This document shows positions 1 to 9,229 of a DNA stretch of 64,000 bases, piece by piece. How positions within the stretch are numbered: the stretch's first letter is position 1; the number at the start of each line of letters is the position of its first letter. The DNA lies in assembly GCF_029760915.1 (NCBI RefSeq), contig NZ_CP121685.1, forward strand, positions 2,126,001 through 2,190,000, in the 5' to 3' direction. The position numbers and the translations under genes were made by a program. Under the pieces are notes generated by a model. The model had not been told where the DNA came from, ran no database searches, and was given only the letters and a program-made list of their open reading frames with translations. Origin of the DNA: Olleya sp. YS. Lineage in GTDB: Bacteria; Bacteroidota; Bacteroidia; Flavobacteriales; Flavobacteriaceae.

Positions 1-1
1 T

Positions 2-514
2 ACCACTTGGGATGGTTTCTGGTTGTTTTATACCGATAAACTACACTGGATTCCTTTATATGCTGTCCTAGCAGTGTTAATGTATAAACGCTTAAACACT
101 AAAATGTTTGTATTAACCTTAGTGGTTATTGCTTTAATGATTTTGTTTACAGATCAAATTACTAACTTATTTAAAAACGTTATTGTAAAACGTCATAGAC
201 CGTGTCATGAAGACGAATTAGTACAAGCCATGCGATTGCTTAAATCATGGTGTGGTGGTCAATATGGATATTTTTCTGGACACTCTAGTAATAGTATGGC
301 TGTCGCAATTTTTTCAGGGTTAATTTTAAGATATAAATACAAATACCTGATTTATATATTAATTATTTGGGCTATGGCAATGGCTTACAGTCGTGTGTAT
401 ATTGGTGTACATTATCCACTAGATATTTTAACAGGTATGATTTTTGGTGGGTTATCTGGATGGATGTTCTACAAGTTAGATAAGTATCTGCAATCTAGAT
501 TTCAGTTAAAATAA
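2..514 (+). CDS. PAP2-family membrane phosphatase (5' end outside window)
   Basis: The reading frame is open to the left edge: the codons before the TTG at 23 read TTWDGFW, which is family-like sequence, so the gene starts upstream and is cut by the window. The visible part has several hydrophobic segments and the PAP2 phosphatase signature: KxxxxxxRP (VKRHRP), then SGHSSNS, then SRVYIGVHYPLD with the catalytic histidine. Such enzymes remove phosphate from lipid substrates such as undecaprenyl pyrophosphate or lipid A at the inner membrane. It converges on a glycosylation operon, with stops only two bases apart. The exact substrate cannot be told from sequence. Confidence 0.9.
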   Translation, partial: TTWDGFWLFYTDKLHWIPLYAVLAVLMYKRLNTKMFVLTLVVIALMILFTDQITNLFKNVIVKRHRPCHEDELVQAMRLLKSWCGGQYGYFSGHSSNSMAVAIFSGLILRYKYKYLIYILIIWAMAMAYSRVYIGVHYPLDILTGMIFGGLSGWMFYKLDKYLQSRFQLK

Positions 515-515
515 C

Positions 516-2150
516 TTATTTCTTTTTAAACAAATAATAGTTGCTAATCAGCCTCTCTTTATACTGTTTACTTCCTGGTTCACTTTCGTTTAAGTCGTAA
601 GTATCTAGTTTTTCAATGCTGTACTTTTCAATCAATACCGCTTGATCTTCTGGACTAATTCCGTTTGCTAAAACACCAAATTTAGTCTCTAACGGGAATT
701 TGAATGTATTCTCTCCAATTTTTATTTGCGGAATCTTTTCACCATACTGCCAAATGGTTTCTGGTGGCACATAATTAAACGCATACACTTTTAGGTCACG
801 TTGTTTGTTATCTTTTAATAAAGTTGAAACTGGGTTAAAGTTTTCACTAGTAAATCCTTTAAAAACAGGTAATCCAAACAAAAATAAAGCTCCAAAAAAA
901 GTAACGGTTAACAAAAACACGTGTTTTATTTCTTTTTTAATTAATTGAAGAAGAATTGCAAGTCCTAAAGCAAATACGACTACAGAAAATAAAATGAAAG
1001 GAACTAACACCTCATGCAATTCTGCTTTAAATTGAAAGTACAACACTAAAGGTGCAACCAAACCGATTAAAGCAATTAATCCAAAATTAATATACACAGG
1101 AAGCGTCTCGCGTTTATCCTTTAGTGTTTTAAATTTTCGGATTAAATACTCGATATAAAATCCAATATTTAACGCTAATGGAATTAAAACTGGCATCAAA
1201 TAACGTGACTTTTTCTCTGGAATAATAGATAACAAAATCACAGCAAAAATAGTCCATAAAAACGTGAATTTATAAGCTTTATAATGTATGGCTCTGCGCT
1301 TTAAATAAGGGTATAATAAACTAATAAATGCAGGAATAGTCCACAAACCACTTTGTGTAAAAAAACTCCAATAGTAATAAAATGGTCTCACGTTATAACT
1401 AGTCCAATTTCCTGTTTCTCTACTTGTAATGGCTGTAAACGTTTCTGGATCTTCTAATCTTACATACAAATACCACCAACCACCAACAACAATACCTAGT
1501 ATTAAAATGGCTACAATTGGTGCTACTTTTGCTTTGATATTTTGGTATTTAAAGCTAAAACCATAGGCTAATAAAAACGGTAGAAGTAACGCGTAAAAAC
1601 TTACAGGTCCTTTGCTTAAAATAGAGCAGCCAATAGCAACACCAGCAATAATAACGTGTTTCCAATGGATGTTTTTGGACTTAAAAGACTTGTATAAATG
1701 GTAAATGGCAACCATCATAAAACCATGAGTAAAAATATCCCAAGGTGCTTCAATAGTAATCCCAATTACGTAAAACGAGGTGATTAAAATCAAGGTATTA
1801 ATTATACTATGCGCTCTGCTTTTTAATAACGATTTTGATAATTTAAAGCAATATGCTGCCAAAACCATAATCATAAGTATAGCTGGTAAACGCATGCCAA
1901 ATACACTATTTAAGCCAAATACTAAACCAGAAATTGCAGTTAACCAAGTTGGTAAAGGAGGTTTTTCGTAACGTGCTTCACCATTCATGGTAGTTAATAA
2001 CCAGTTGTTATCCTGAATCATTTCTCTTGCAGTAATAAAATTACGCGCTTCCATTATGGTGACTTGGATTGTTTCCAGGTTTGGTAATAGCATAATGGCT
2101 ATAATCAAACAAATAATAAGTAGCGGATATTTTTTAAACGATTTAGGCAT
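516..2150 (-). CDS. GT39/ArnT-like membrane glycosyltransferase
   Basis: A 544-residue polytopic membrane protein. Near the N-terminus it has the family pattern of an acidic residue in the first periplasmic loop (MEARNFITAREM) followed by GEARYEKPPLPTW, as in dolichyl/undecaprenyl-phosphate-sugar transferases such as ArnT and protein O-mannosyltransferases. A soluble C-terminal tail of about 100 residues follows the membrane part. These enzymes move a sugar from a polyprenyl-phosphate carrier to lipid A, glycan or protein on the periplasmic side. The start overlaps the end of the LAB_N gene by 8 bases, so the two are translationally coupled. The acceptor is unknown. Confidence 0.88.
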   Translation of the reverse strand: MPKSFKKYPLLIICLIIAIMLLPNLETIQVTIMEARNFITAREMIQDNNWLLTTMNGEARYEKPPLPTWLTAISGLVFGLNSVFGMRLPAILMIMVLAAYCFKLSKSLLKSRAHSIINTLILITSFYVIGITIEAPWDIFTHGFMMVAIYHLYKSFKSKNIHWKHVIIAGVAIGCSILSKGPVSFYALLLPFLLAYGFSFKYQNIKAKVAPIVAILILGIVVGGWWYLYVRLEDPETFTAITSRETGNWTSYNVRPFYYYWSFFTQSGLWTIPAFISLLYPYLKRRAIHYKAYKFTFLWTIFAVILLSIIPEKKSRYLMPVLIPLALNIGFYIEYLIRKFKTLKDKRETLPVYINFGLIALIGLVAPLVLYFQFKAELHEVLVPFILFSVVVFALGLAILLQLIKKEIKHVFLLTVTFFGALFLFGLPVFKGFTSENFNPVSTLLKDNKQRDLKVYAFNYVPPETIWQYGEKIPQIKIGENTFKFPLETKFGVLANGISPEDQAVLIEKYSIEKLDTYDLNESEPGSKQYKERLISNYYLFKKK

Positions 2151-2766
2151 TCTGCTGTTTTAAGATTAACAAATTGCGGATATAAATAATGGCACCTAAC
2201 GAGTGTCCAACAAGCAACACATAATCCACTCTAAAAATAGCGTAGGTCAATATTAATAACGACCCAACTAAGCTTAATGCCCAAAACCCAAAAGGTAGCG
2301 AGGATTCTTTATGTTTTTCAGAATACATCCATTGGTACACAAAGCGTAAGGTAAATACAATTTGAGAGATGATTCCTAGTACTAATAACCATAACGGAAT
2401 GGCTTCGTTTTTAAACAACCTAACCGTATCAATTTCATTATTATTAAAGTAAAAAACCGTAATAAAAACAGGCATAAATAACAATATCCATCGCATAACT
2501 ACAGGACATGTTTTCCATTGGTTTTGTAGCTGTAAATTTCTAATATAAATATAATAGGTTAAACCTTGACCTAACATAATTGCAAAATCATCACGTAAAT
2601 ACCCATAAATAAACAACAAAAAAGAAGCCACTAGACTAAGTGTCCAAAATAAGGTTGGCGTAATGACGCGCTTCTGTTTTTCGCTAGTTAACCACTGGAT
2701 AATTAAGCGAGAAGAAAATAAAATTTGCGCTAAAAATCCAATACTAAGTACAATCCAATTACTCAT
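2143..2766 (-). CDS. Duplicated lipid-A biosynthesis N-terminal (LAB_N) domain membrane protein
   Basis: 207 residues made of two similar halves, each with hydrophobic helices and the pattern QxxFxxRxxxQWxxSEK...PxxFWxLSLVxS...GxxxxYYIYIRNL (residues about 10-85 and 130-205). This domain is found fused to LpxB in some bacteria or stands alone beside GT2 and ArnT-like genes. It has no obvious catalytic residues and may present or flip a lipid-linked sugar. Its ATG at 2766 shares one base with the stop of the upstream GT2 gene and its end overlaps the GT39 gene, so the three form one operon. Confidence 0.85.
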   Translation of the reverse strand: MSNWIVLSIGFLAQILFSSRLIIQWLTSEKQKRVITPTLFWTLSLVASFLLFIYGYLRDDFAIMLGQGLTYYIYIRNLQLQNQWKTCPVVMRWILLFMPVFITVFYFNNNEIDTVRLFKNEAIPLWLLVLGIISQIVFTLRFVYQWMYSEKHKESSLPFGFWALSLVGSLLILTYAIFRVDYVLLVGHSLGAIIYIRNLLILKQQNA

Positions 2767-3479
2767 TATTTTGTTTTGGCTACGTCGTAGTTAATATACT
2801 TTTTCTTCATCCACAGATAGGCAAAACAATCTAATAAAGGTCCTAATAACCTGTTCCACAATCCAAATTTAGCTTCGCCAGCAACACGCGGAAAATGTTG
2901 TACAGGTATCTGCTTTATTTTACCGTTTTGTAATAAAATCATAGCAGGTAAAAATCGGTGAAGCCCTTTAAACATTGGGATGCGTTTAGCATAGTCTGTT
3001 TTAATCACTTTTAACGGACAGCCTGTATCGTCCATTCCGTCTTTGGTAAACGCACGTCTAATTCCGTTTGCAATTTTAGACGACATATTTTTAACAAAAC
3101 TATCTTTACGGTTAGCGCGTACACCTGTTACTAAATCAAATTCGCCAATATGCTCTAACAGTAAATTAAAATCTTCTGGTGCAGTTTGTAAGTCAGAGTC
3201 TATATAACCTACCAATTCTGTTTTTGTATAATCAAAACCTGCTTTAATAGCAGCACTCAAGCCTCTATTGTCCTTAAATAAAATGTAATCAAATGCCTCA
3301 TTTCTGTCACAAATGGTTTCAATTAATGCTTGACTATTGTCTTTGGACCCATCGTTTACAAATAACACTTTAGTCGTTTTAGTCGCTATTTTGGTATAAG
3401 CCAAAAGCTCTTTTTCCACTCTAAGTAAATTATCCTCTTCATTATAAACAGGAACAACAATGGTAAATTGGTAGTTCAT
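2766..3479 (-). CDS. GT2 glycosyltransferase, dolichyl-phosphate mannose synthase-like
   Basis: A 237-residue GT-A fold enzyme without C-terminal membrane helices. It shows VVPVYNEEDN at residue 8, VNDGSKDNS near 40, the metal-binding DSDLQ near 93 and the acceptor-side motif GEAKFGLWNR near 205. Family members load a sugar from a nucleotide donor onto a polyprenyl phosphate. As first gene of the operon it most likely makes the lipid-linked sugar that the GT39 protein then transfers. A match to the flavobacterial -7 box (TAnnTTTG) on the minus strand lies at 3498-3505, but I see no well-spaced -33 partner. Confidence 0.9.
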   Translation of the reverse strand: MNYQFTIVVPVYNEEDNLLRVEKELLAYTKIATKTTKVLFVNDGSKDNSQALIETICDRNEAFDYILFKDNRGLSAAIKAGFDYTKTELVGYIDSDLQTAPEDFNLLLEHIGEFDLVTGVRANRKDSFVKNMSSKIANGIRRAFTKDGMDDTGCPLKVIKTDYAKRIPMFKGLHRFLPAMILLQNGKIKQIPVQHFPRVAGEAKFGLWNRLLGPLLDCFAYLWMKKKYINYDVAKTK

Positions 3480-3573
3480 AAACCTCTTTTAATGCTACAA
3501 ATGTATTGTTTTTTATAGAATTGAAATTACTATCGAAAAAAAATCTGTTTCTTTGTATTACAGAATAGCACTT

Positions 3574-4515
3574 ATGAAAATATTAGTTACTGGAGCAGTA
3601 GGTTTTATAGGCTCTCACACTTGCGAGCGATTACACAAATTAGGTCACGAGGTTGTTGGTTTAGACAATTTTAACGACTATTACAGCTTGACGCTGAAAA
3701 CCTTAAACGAAAAAGCATTATTAGAAAAAGGAATAACAGTGATAAAATCTGATTTAAGAGATCCAGATTTTGCTGAAACTTTGCCAAAAGACATCAACTA
3801 TATATTTCATTTTGCTGCACAACCAGGTATTTCTGCGACCTCTACGTTTGAAGACTATTTTACCAATAATATTATTGCCACCAAAAACCTGATTGACTAT
3901 GCTTTGCAATGCATAGACTTACAATTATTTGTTAATATTGGAACCTCGTCTATTTACGGTCTGGAAGCAACGTTTCCAGAAAGTGTGGCTCCAAAACCAG
4001 CATCGCATTATGGTGTGACTAAATTAACAGCAGAGCAGTTAGTATTACAAAAAAGTAGAGAGCAAGTCTTTAAAAGCTGCTCGTTACGTTTGTATTCTGT
4101 AATTGGACCAAGAGAGCGTCCAGAGAAAATGTACACCAAGTTAATAGCGTGTGCCTTTAATGGAGAGGCTTTCCCATTGTATGAAGGTAGTGCCTCACAT
4201 TTACGTAGTTTTACCTATGTTGGAGACATCGTCGATGGAATAGTTAGCGTGATTGGTAACGACACCAAAGTAGATGGCGAAATCATTAACCTAGGTACAG
4301 AAGTAGAGCACACCACACAAGAAGGGATTGAAGCAGTTGAGCAAGTGATTGGGCAATCCATAACAATAAACCATGTTAAAGCTAGAGTAGGTGACCAATT
4401 ACGTACAAAAGCTAATATTGATAAAGCCAGAAAGCTATTAGACTATAATCCACAAACCACCTTATTAGAAGGTGTTAAAGCACAAGTAGATTGGTATAAG
4501 GCTAATTTTTTGTAG
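3574..4515 (+). CDS. NAD-dependent nucleotide-sugar epimerase/dehydratase
   Basis: 313 residues of the extended short-chain dehydrogenase family, similar to UDP-glucuronate 4-epimerases. The N-terminal NAD site is TGAVGFIGSH (GxxGxxG), and the catalytic part has SSIYG and the Y-x3-K pair in YGVTK. The ATG at 3574 is chosen because the Rossmann strand MKILVTG starts there; the TTG at 3553 would add seven unconserved residues. It is divergent from the GT2 operon and may supply its sugar nucleotide, though that is only an inference from position. Confidence 0.9.
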   Translation: MKILVTGAVGFIGSHTCERLHKLGHEVVGLDNFNDYYSLTLKTLNEKALLEKGITVIKSDLRDPDFAETLPKDINYIFHFAAQPGISATSTFEDYFTNNIIATKNLIDYALQCIDLQLFVNIGTSSIYGLEATFPESVAPKPASHYGVTKLTAEQLVLQKSREQVFKSCSLRLYSVIGPRERPEKMYTKLIACAFNGEAFPLYEGSASHLRSFTYVGDIVDGIVSVIGNDTKVDGEIINLGTEVEHTTQEGIEAVEQVIGQSITINHVKARVGDQLRTKANIDKARKLLDYNPQTTLLEGVKAQVDWYKANFL

Positions 4516-4660
4516 TGAGATTTTAAAGTTTTGTTTAATGGTTTTGTGTATAGTTAGTTGTGTTGGCTAGAACTAAATAAGTAAAAGAAAACCCGTCCAT
4601 TTTTCTGAGTACAAACAGATACAGCAATTAATTGTGACACGTTGTTGGACATAGTGTTTT

Positions 4661-5431
4661 TTATCTTTTAAATATTCCGTTTTGGTCAATGAAGCCAACT
4701 AATTGTTTAATCTCTAATGGTTTGCTCCAGTTTCTGTGAATCATTCTATGGCAGTTTGAGCAAACTGGAACTAAATTTTGTAAAGCTTTATCCAGAGTTT
4801 TCTCCAAATCCTCATCTTGAAATTGAAAAATAGGTTTTTCGTGATGAATTTCTATGAAACCTTTTCCGTGTTCTCCGTAAAAATTTTCAAAGTCAAATGT
4901 ACAACAATTACAAGCTATGTGACCATCTTTAGTGAAATGTTCGATAGCATAATTTCTTAATTTAGTTGAACGTTCATAAACTTTTACTTTTGCTACTTTT
5001 TTAACTCCTTCTTGAATTATAATATTTTCATCAAATGTTAATCGTTTTCTTTCTCCTTTTTCTATTTCTTTTAAATTATCTTTAATGTCAGAATAGTCAA
5101 AATCATTTGTGAGTAAGTATCTTAATTCAGCTTTATGGTCTTTTAAATACTGTTTTCCTTTGTTTGTTATATATAGCGGACTTCCAGCTTTTGATTCACG
5201 TTCAATAAACCCATTTTTAACGAAAGGTCTTTTACTTGCTGTTAGATTTCTGACAATTTGAGAAAAATAATCGTCATTTCTATTTGCTAAAATAACTAAA
5301 TCGTCTCCTGATGGTTTTAAAATATCTCTTAATAAACTTGATAATTCAGAGGTATTTATCTTTCCGTTTTTTAAGCTTATTAAATATAATGCAGGAAGCC
5401 TTAAATCTCCTTCGTAAATTCTTTCGCTCAT
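4661..5431 (-). CDS. HNH restriction endonuclease with N-terminal helical/winged domain
   Basis: 256 residues. The C-terminal third is an HNH nuclease with two zinc-binding Cys pairs: CNCC near residue 173, IEIHHEKP near 193 (catalytic His) and CSNCHRMIH near 225. The N-terminal two thirds, including GLIERES-like wing sequence and TNKGKQYL, resemble a winged-helix DNA-reading module. It starts one base after the stop of the methylase gene, which marks it as the cognate type II endonuclease. A modification-dependent (type IV-like) nuclease is a weaker alternative, unlikely next to a methylase. Confidence 0.85.
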   Translation of the reverse strand: MSERIYEGDLRLPALYLISLKNGKINTSELSSLLRDILKPSGDDLVILANRNDDYFSQIVRNLTASKRPFVKNGFIERESKAGSPLYITNKGKQYLKDHKAELRYLLTNDFDYSDIKDNLKEIEKGERKRLTFDENIIIQEGVKKVAKVKVYERSTKLRNYAIEHFTKDGHIACNCCTFDFENFYGEHGKGFIEIHHEKPIFQFQDEDLEKTLDKALQNLVPVCSNCHRMIHRNWSKPLEIKQLVGFIDQNGIFKR

Positions 5432-6631
5432 TTAGTAGTTTGTTATTAATAAATGTTCAGTTTCTTTATTATTTCTATTCATAAAACTTACTAAATAAGT
5501 TTTGTCAAATGTTGAAATTTTAATCTCAGGATGTGTATATAAATCTAAAATAAAATCTGTGTTTTTTATTATCATCATCCATTTTGCTCTGCACTTTTTA
5601 ATTAAAAAGTCAGCAAGTCTTTTTTGGTCAGATTTAACAAAATCGTTTTGAGCATATGTGCTAAATTCTGTGTCATATGGTGGATCTAAAAAGATAAAAT
5701 CATCTTCTGTTGGCTGAAAAAGATTAAAAAATTCTTGAAAATCCGCATTTACAATATTTGTTTTTGATAACAATTCTTGTAATGGCTCTGATTTTAAATA
5801 ATCAATTTTCTTTCTGAAATTTTTATTGTTATATGCAATTCCACCATAAGGAACATTAAATTCGCCTCTTGAATTGTAGCGAAACATACCTGAATAAGCG
5901 TAATTACGAATAAATAAAAATATTGCTGTGTAAAACGCTTGGTTTAGTTCATACTTTTTGTGAAAGTTATAAATATGTCTGAAATGCATATAAAATGCAC
6001 TTTTTAAAGCAGTTTCTATATTATCTAAAATATCTTTGTCTGGAAGTTTACCTTTTTCTTTTTCAAGAACTTTCATTCTTGAAGTTTTTCGAACTAAATT
6101 TTTCTTTATTTCTTTTAAGAAATTTTCAATATTGAAGTTGAAATAAGAAGAAAAAAGCCCGTTGAACTCTTTAGAGTTTTTTAAGATAAACTCATAAATT
6201 TTATTTGACAAAATATCTTTGGATATTATGTCGCATGCAAAATCTTTATAGATTTTTATAAAAAAACTTTGATTTTTTTCTGAAATGTTTCCTAAAACTT
6301 CCCAATTGTGAATTATTTCATCAATTGCTTTGAAAAACATCTCCCTTTCGTCCGAAACTATGATTTTATATAAATCAATTAATTCGTGTGCTTTATCATT
6401 TATGAAATATTCTTTTGCTTGAATTGCGGTATAAACTGAACCTCCACCAACAAAAGGCTCGAAATAATTTTCAAAATAGTCAGGAAGATTTGGAATGATA
6501 TATTTTAATTCCTGTTCCTTTCCACCAGCCCATTTTACAAGTGGTTCAAGTCTTCGCTCTTTTGTGTAATTAGCAAAACTTAAATTGATTTGATTATACG
6601 TTACTACTGGTTCTTCAACAATTGTATTCAT
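5432..6631 (-). CDS. Dam-family (D12 class) DNA adenine-N6 methyltransferase
   Basis: 399 residues. Motif X is KWAGGKEQE near residue 34, motif I is EPFVGGGSV near 58, the RYNSRGEFNVPYGG block near 255 is typical of GATC-type Dam enzymes, and the catalytic motif IV is DPPYDTEF near 318. It is longer than E. coli Dam (278 aa) because of an inserted variable segment at about residues 90-215. It probably protects host DNA from the adjacent HNH nuclease. The pair sits between housekeeping genes and looks richer in A/T-ending codons than its neighbours, consistent with recent transfer. The actual target site is not deducible with certainty. Confidence 0.93.
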   Translation of the reverse strand: MNTIVEEPVVTYNQINLSFANYTKERRLEPLVKWAGGKEQELKYIIPNLPDYFENYFEPFVGGGSVYTAIQAKEYFINDKAHELIDLYKIIVSDEREMFFKAIDEIIHNWEVLGNISEKNQSFFIKIYKDFACDIISKDILSNKIYEFILKNSKEFNGLFSSYFNFNIENFLKEIKKNLVRKTSRMKVLEKEKGKLPDKDILDNIETALKSAFYMHFRHIYNFHKKYELNQAFYTAIFLFIRNYAYSGMFRYNSRGEFNVPYGGIAYNNKNFRKKIDYLKSEPLQELLSKTNIVNADFQEFFNLFQPTEDDFIFLDPPYDTEFSTYAQNDFVKSDQKRLADFLIKKCRAKWMMIIKNTDFILDLYTHPEIKISTFDKTYLVSFMNRNNKETEHLLITNY

Positions 6632-6705
6632 AACGTAAATTTAAAATTTTTATATTTCGGTTTAAACAAATTTCAATGAATTTTACAGTTTTTGTTCACA
6701 TTTGT

Positions 6706-6769
6706 GTACAACTTATATGATATAAACCATATATTAATATTTTATATCAGTCGTTAAACGAAGTTAGAC
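6706..6769. repeat. Fold-back (attC-like) element at upstream edge of RM module
   Basis: A nested inverted repeat: inner arms TGATATAA (6718-6725) and TTATATCA (6742-6749), outer boxes GTACAAC (6706-6712) and GTTAGAC (6763-6769) that are partly complementary (5 of 7). The right box fits the integron consensus GTTRRRY, and size and layout recall an attC site. Another GTTRRRY box (GTTGGAC) lies at 4644-4650 on the far side of the RM genes. No integrase is present here, so an ordinary hairpin is also possible. Confidence 0.35.
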
Positions 6770-6792
6770 GTTTTTTTTACAAAGTCAAGTTA

Positions 6793-7878
6793 TTATTCCA
6801 ATCCCAACAAATACTCAGCAGCAGCAAATGGTGTGGTTTGGTTAGTTTCGATAAGCTCTAGCTGTTTTTTAAGCTCTAGCTTAATGCTTTCATTATTAAA
6901 AAAATCTGCTTTTAAACGATTTTCTATAGTTTGAATAAGCCAAAACTTGTTTTGCTCTTGACGTTTATTATAAAAATAATTATTAGCAACGGTAATTTCT
7001 AAATAGTCCTTTATAATATGGTAAATGTCATCAATACCTTTGTTGTTAATAGCACTGCACATAGTGACTTTGGGTTGCCAACCCGTTGCTTTTTCTGGGT
7101 ATAAATGTAAGGCTCTGTTAAATTCTACTTTAGCGAGTTTGGCTGCTTTAAGGTTGTCACCATCTGCTTTATTTATAGCTATAGCATCTGCCATTTCTAT
7201 AATACCACGTTTAATACCTTGTAACTCGTCTCCAGCTCCAGCTAATTTTAATAGTAAAAAGAAATCGACCATACTATGTACAGCAGTTTCGCTTTGTCCT
7301 ACACCAACGGTTTCAATAATTATGGAGTCAAAACCAGCAGCTTCACAAAGGATAATGGTTTCGCGCGTTTTTCTTGCCACTCCACCTAAAGAGTCTCCTG
7401 AAGCAGATGGACGTATAAACGCTTTGTTGTTTTTGACCAAGTCTTCCATTCTGGTTTTATCACCTAAAATACTTCCTTTGGTCAAACTACTACTTGGATC
7501 TACAGCTAAGACTGCTACTTTTTTACCAATGCTAGTTAGATAGGTTCCAAACGCTTCAATAAAGGTGCTTTTACCTACACCAGGCACACCAGTAATACCA
7601 ATTCTAACCGATTGATTAGCATGTGGCAAACAGGCTTTAATAATGGCATGGGCTTGCTCTGTATGTTTTGGGTGTTTGCTTTCTACTATGGTGATGGCTT
7701 GACTTAAAGCCGTAATATTGCCTTCTAAAATAGCATCTACAAGGTCTTTTGTAGTACGTTGTAATTTACGTTTGGCTTTAATTTTTGAAATAGCAGCATC
7801 GCTAGTCGTTTCTGATAGAGAAACACCTTCATTTTCTGATAATGCTGATTTCTTGTTTTTTGCCACAAATACATACAT
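6793..7878 (-). CDS. meaB: MeaB/ArgK-type GTPase, methylmalonyl-CoA mutase chaperone
   Basis: 361 residues. The G-domain carries Walker A GVPGVGKST near residue 98, the AVDPSSSLTKGSILGDKTRM block, ETVGVGQSE and the G4 motif NKADGDN, all typical of MeaB. The protein gates loading of adenosylcobalamin into methylmalonyl-CoA mutase and protects it from inactivation, in propionate and branched-chain catabolism. The first ~45 residues are poorly conserved, so the start could lie slightly downstream. The mutase genes are not in the window. It stands alone, after the RM module and before a DUF2911 gene. Confidence 0.95.
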   Translation of the reverse strand: MYVFVAKNKKSALSENEGVSLSETTSDAAISKIKAKRKLQRTTKDLVDAILEGNITALSQAITIVESKHPKHTEQAHAIIKACLPHANQSVRIGITGVPGVGKSTFIEAFGTYLTSIGKKVAVLAVDPSSSLTKGSILGDKTRMEDLVKNNKAFIRPSASGDSLGGVARKTRETIILCEAAGFDSIIIETVGVGQSETAVHSMVDFFLLLKLAGAGDELQGIKRGIIEMADAIAINKADGDNLKAAKLAKVEFNRALHLYPEKATGWQPKVTMCSAINNKGIDDIYHIIKDYLEITVANNYFYNKRQEQNKFWLIQTIENRLKADFFNNESIKLELKKQLELIETNQTTPFAAAEYLLGLE

Positions 7879-7932
7879 TTAGTTCGTGTAAGAAGGACTA
7901 CTTACTGCCTACTAAACACTACTTACTAACTA

Positions 7933-8493
7933 TTAGTTTTTCAATGGGATTTCAATCTTTACATCATCCCAAGCCATAGTCATTTTTAAATCGTCTGTCG
8001 AGTTGTCAAACGCAATGGTAAATTGCTCCACAGATTTATCCAATTTTTGAGCTGGTACTTCTACTTCTACCACATCAAAATTAGGATCCCAATTGGGTTC
8101 CATTTTTTCGTTAACTCCCCAATCATACTGCTTAGAGTTAAACATGACTTTCCATTGGTCTTCCATTGGAACGGTCCACAACGTATATTTTCCTTTAGGC
8201 AATAACATGCCTTTAATAGATAAATCCTCATTGGTTTCAAAGGTGGTCGCTTCATTTGCTCCTGTACGCCAAACTTTATTAAAAGGGACTAAGGCGCCAA
8301 AAACATCTCGATCTCGTTTGGATGGTCTGTTATAAAACACTTCCAGCTCTAAGTGTCCAACTTCAAACACAACCGTTTTTTTAGGACTTAATGGTTTATT
8401 AAATAATCCACCTTCTGTAGTAAAATTATATATGAATAAGCCAGTAACTATAAGCAATAGTACTACCATGACCCATTTTAAGAATGTATTCAT
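7933..8493 (-). CDS. DUF2911 domain membrane-anchored protein
   Basis: 186 residues with one N-terminal membrane helix (about 6-26) and then the DUF2911 pattern common in Bacteroidota: EVFYNRPSKRDRDVFG, VPFNKVWRTGANEAT and LPKGKYTLWTVP. The domain is a periplasmic or surface beta-sandwich of unknown function. It lies 54 bases upstream of meaB on the same strand and may be cotranscribed, but the spacing gives no sign of coupling. Confidence 0.88.
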   Translation of the reverse strand: MNTFLKWVMVVLLLIVTGLFIYNFTTEGGLFNKPLSPKKTVVFEVGHLELEVFYNRPSKRDRDVFGALVPFNKVWRTGANEATTFETNEDLSIKGMLLPKGKYTLWTVPMEDQWKVMFNSKQYDWGVNEKMEPNWDPNFDVVEVEVPAQKLDKSVEQFTIAFDNSTDDLKMTMAWDDVKIEIPLKN

Positions 8494-8671
8494 TTAAAAA
8501 ATATAATGATTAATAGTTCAACAAAATTAACTGAAAATTTAGTACTTACAGAAACATAACGCTTAAATTATTTATAAATATTGTACTAACTTGAAAAAAA
8601 AAATTCAACTTTTTTGCAACACTACTTTTTTTGTGTCGTCTTTAGATTGAACACTAACCAAAAACCAACAA

Positions 8672-9229
8672 GTGAAAGTCGTTACGTTAGATAACATAGA
8701 GTTGTGTAAACAAAACAACCGAAAAGCACAATTGCAGTTGTATAACCAATATTGTGATGCCATGTACCATGTGGCTTTACGGTTTGTCCATCACACTGCA
8801 GAAGCAGAAGATGTAGTACAGGACGCATTTATTAAAGCGTTTACAAAACTACATCAATTTAAAGGCGACGTTACTTTTGGCGCTTGGTTAAAACGTATTG
8901 TTATTAATAAAAGTATTGATTATTTAAAGTCTAAAAAACAACGTTTAGTTGAATTAGATGAGGTGCACCTAAAAGTAATTGATACAGATACTAGTGACAA
9001 ATGGTTAGTAGAAGACACAACAACTTTAGACCAAATTAAGCAAGCCATTAACAAGCTTCCGGATAAATACAGGTACGTCGTCATGCTCTTTTTAATAGAA
9101 GGTTATGATCATCAAGAGATTTCTGAAATATTAAATATTACCGAAGTCGCATCACGTACACAACTATCCAGAGGAAAAGTAAAATTGCAAGACCTTTTAA
9201 AACACAATCATTATGGCGAAAGATATTAG
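8672..9229 (+). CDS. ECF-type RNA polymerase sigma factor
   Basis: 185 residues with sigma region 2 (AEDVVQDAFIKAFTKLHQF, residues about 48-68, and WLKRIVINKSIDYL) and region 4 (LPDKYRYVVMLFLIEGYDHQEISEIL near 132). The start is GTG at 8672, with no better ATG upstream in frame. The stop overlaps the start of the next gene, which codes for a membrane anti-sigma-like protein, giving the classic ECF pair. A role in envelope stress is inferred from the downstream genes. Confidence 0.93.
   Translation: MKVVTLDNIELCKQNNRKAQLQLYNQYCDAMYHVALRFVHHTAEAEDVVQDAFIKAFTKLHQFKGDVTFGAWLKRIVINKSIDYLKSKKQRLVELDEVHLKVIDTDTSDKWLVEDTTTLDQIKQAINKLPDKYRYVVMLFLIEGYDHQEISEILNITEVASRTQLSRGKVKLQDLLKHNHYGERY

Noticed and set aside
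7025..7543. 172-codon frame antisense to meaB
   Set aside because: The minus strand codes for clear MeaB motifs; the plus frame shows no domain.
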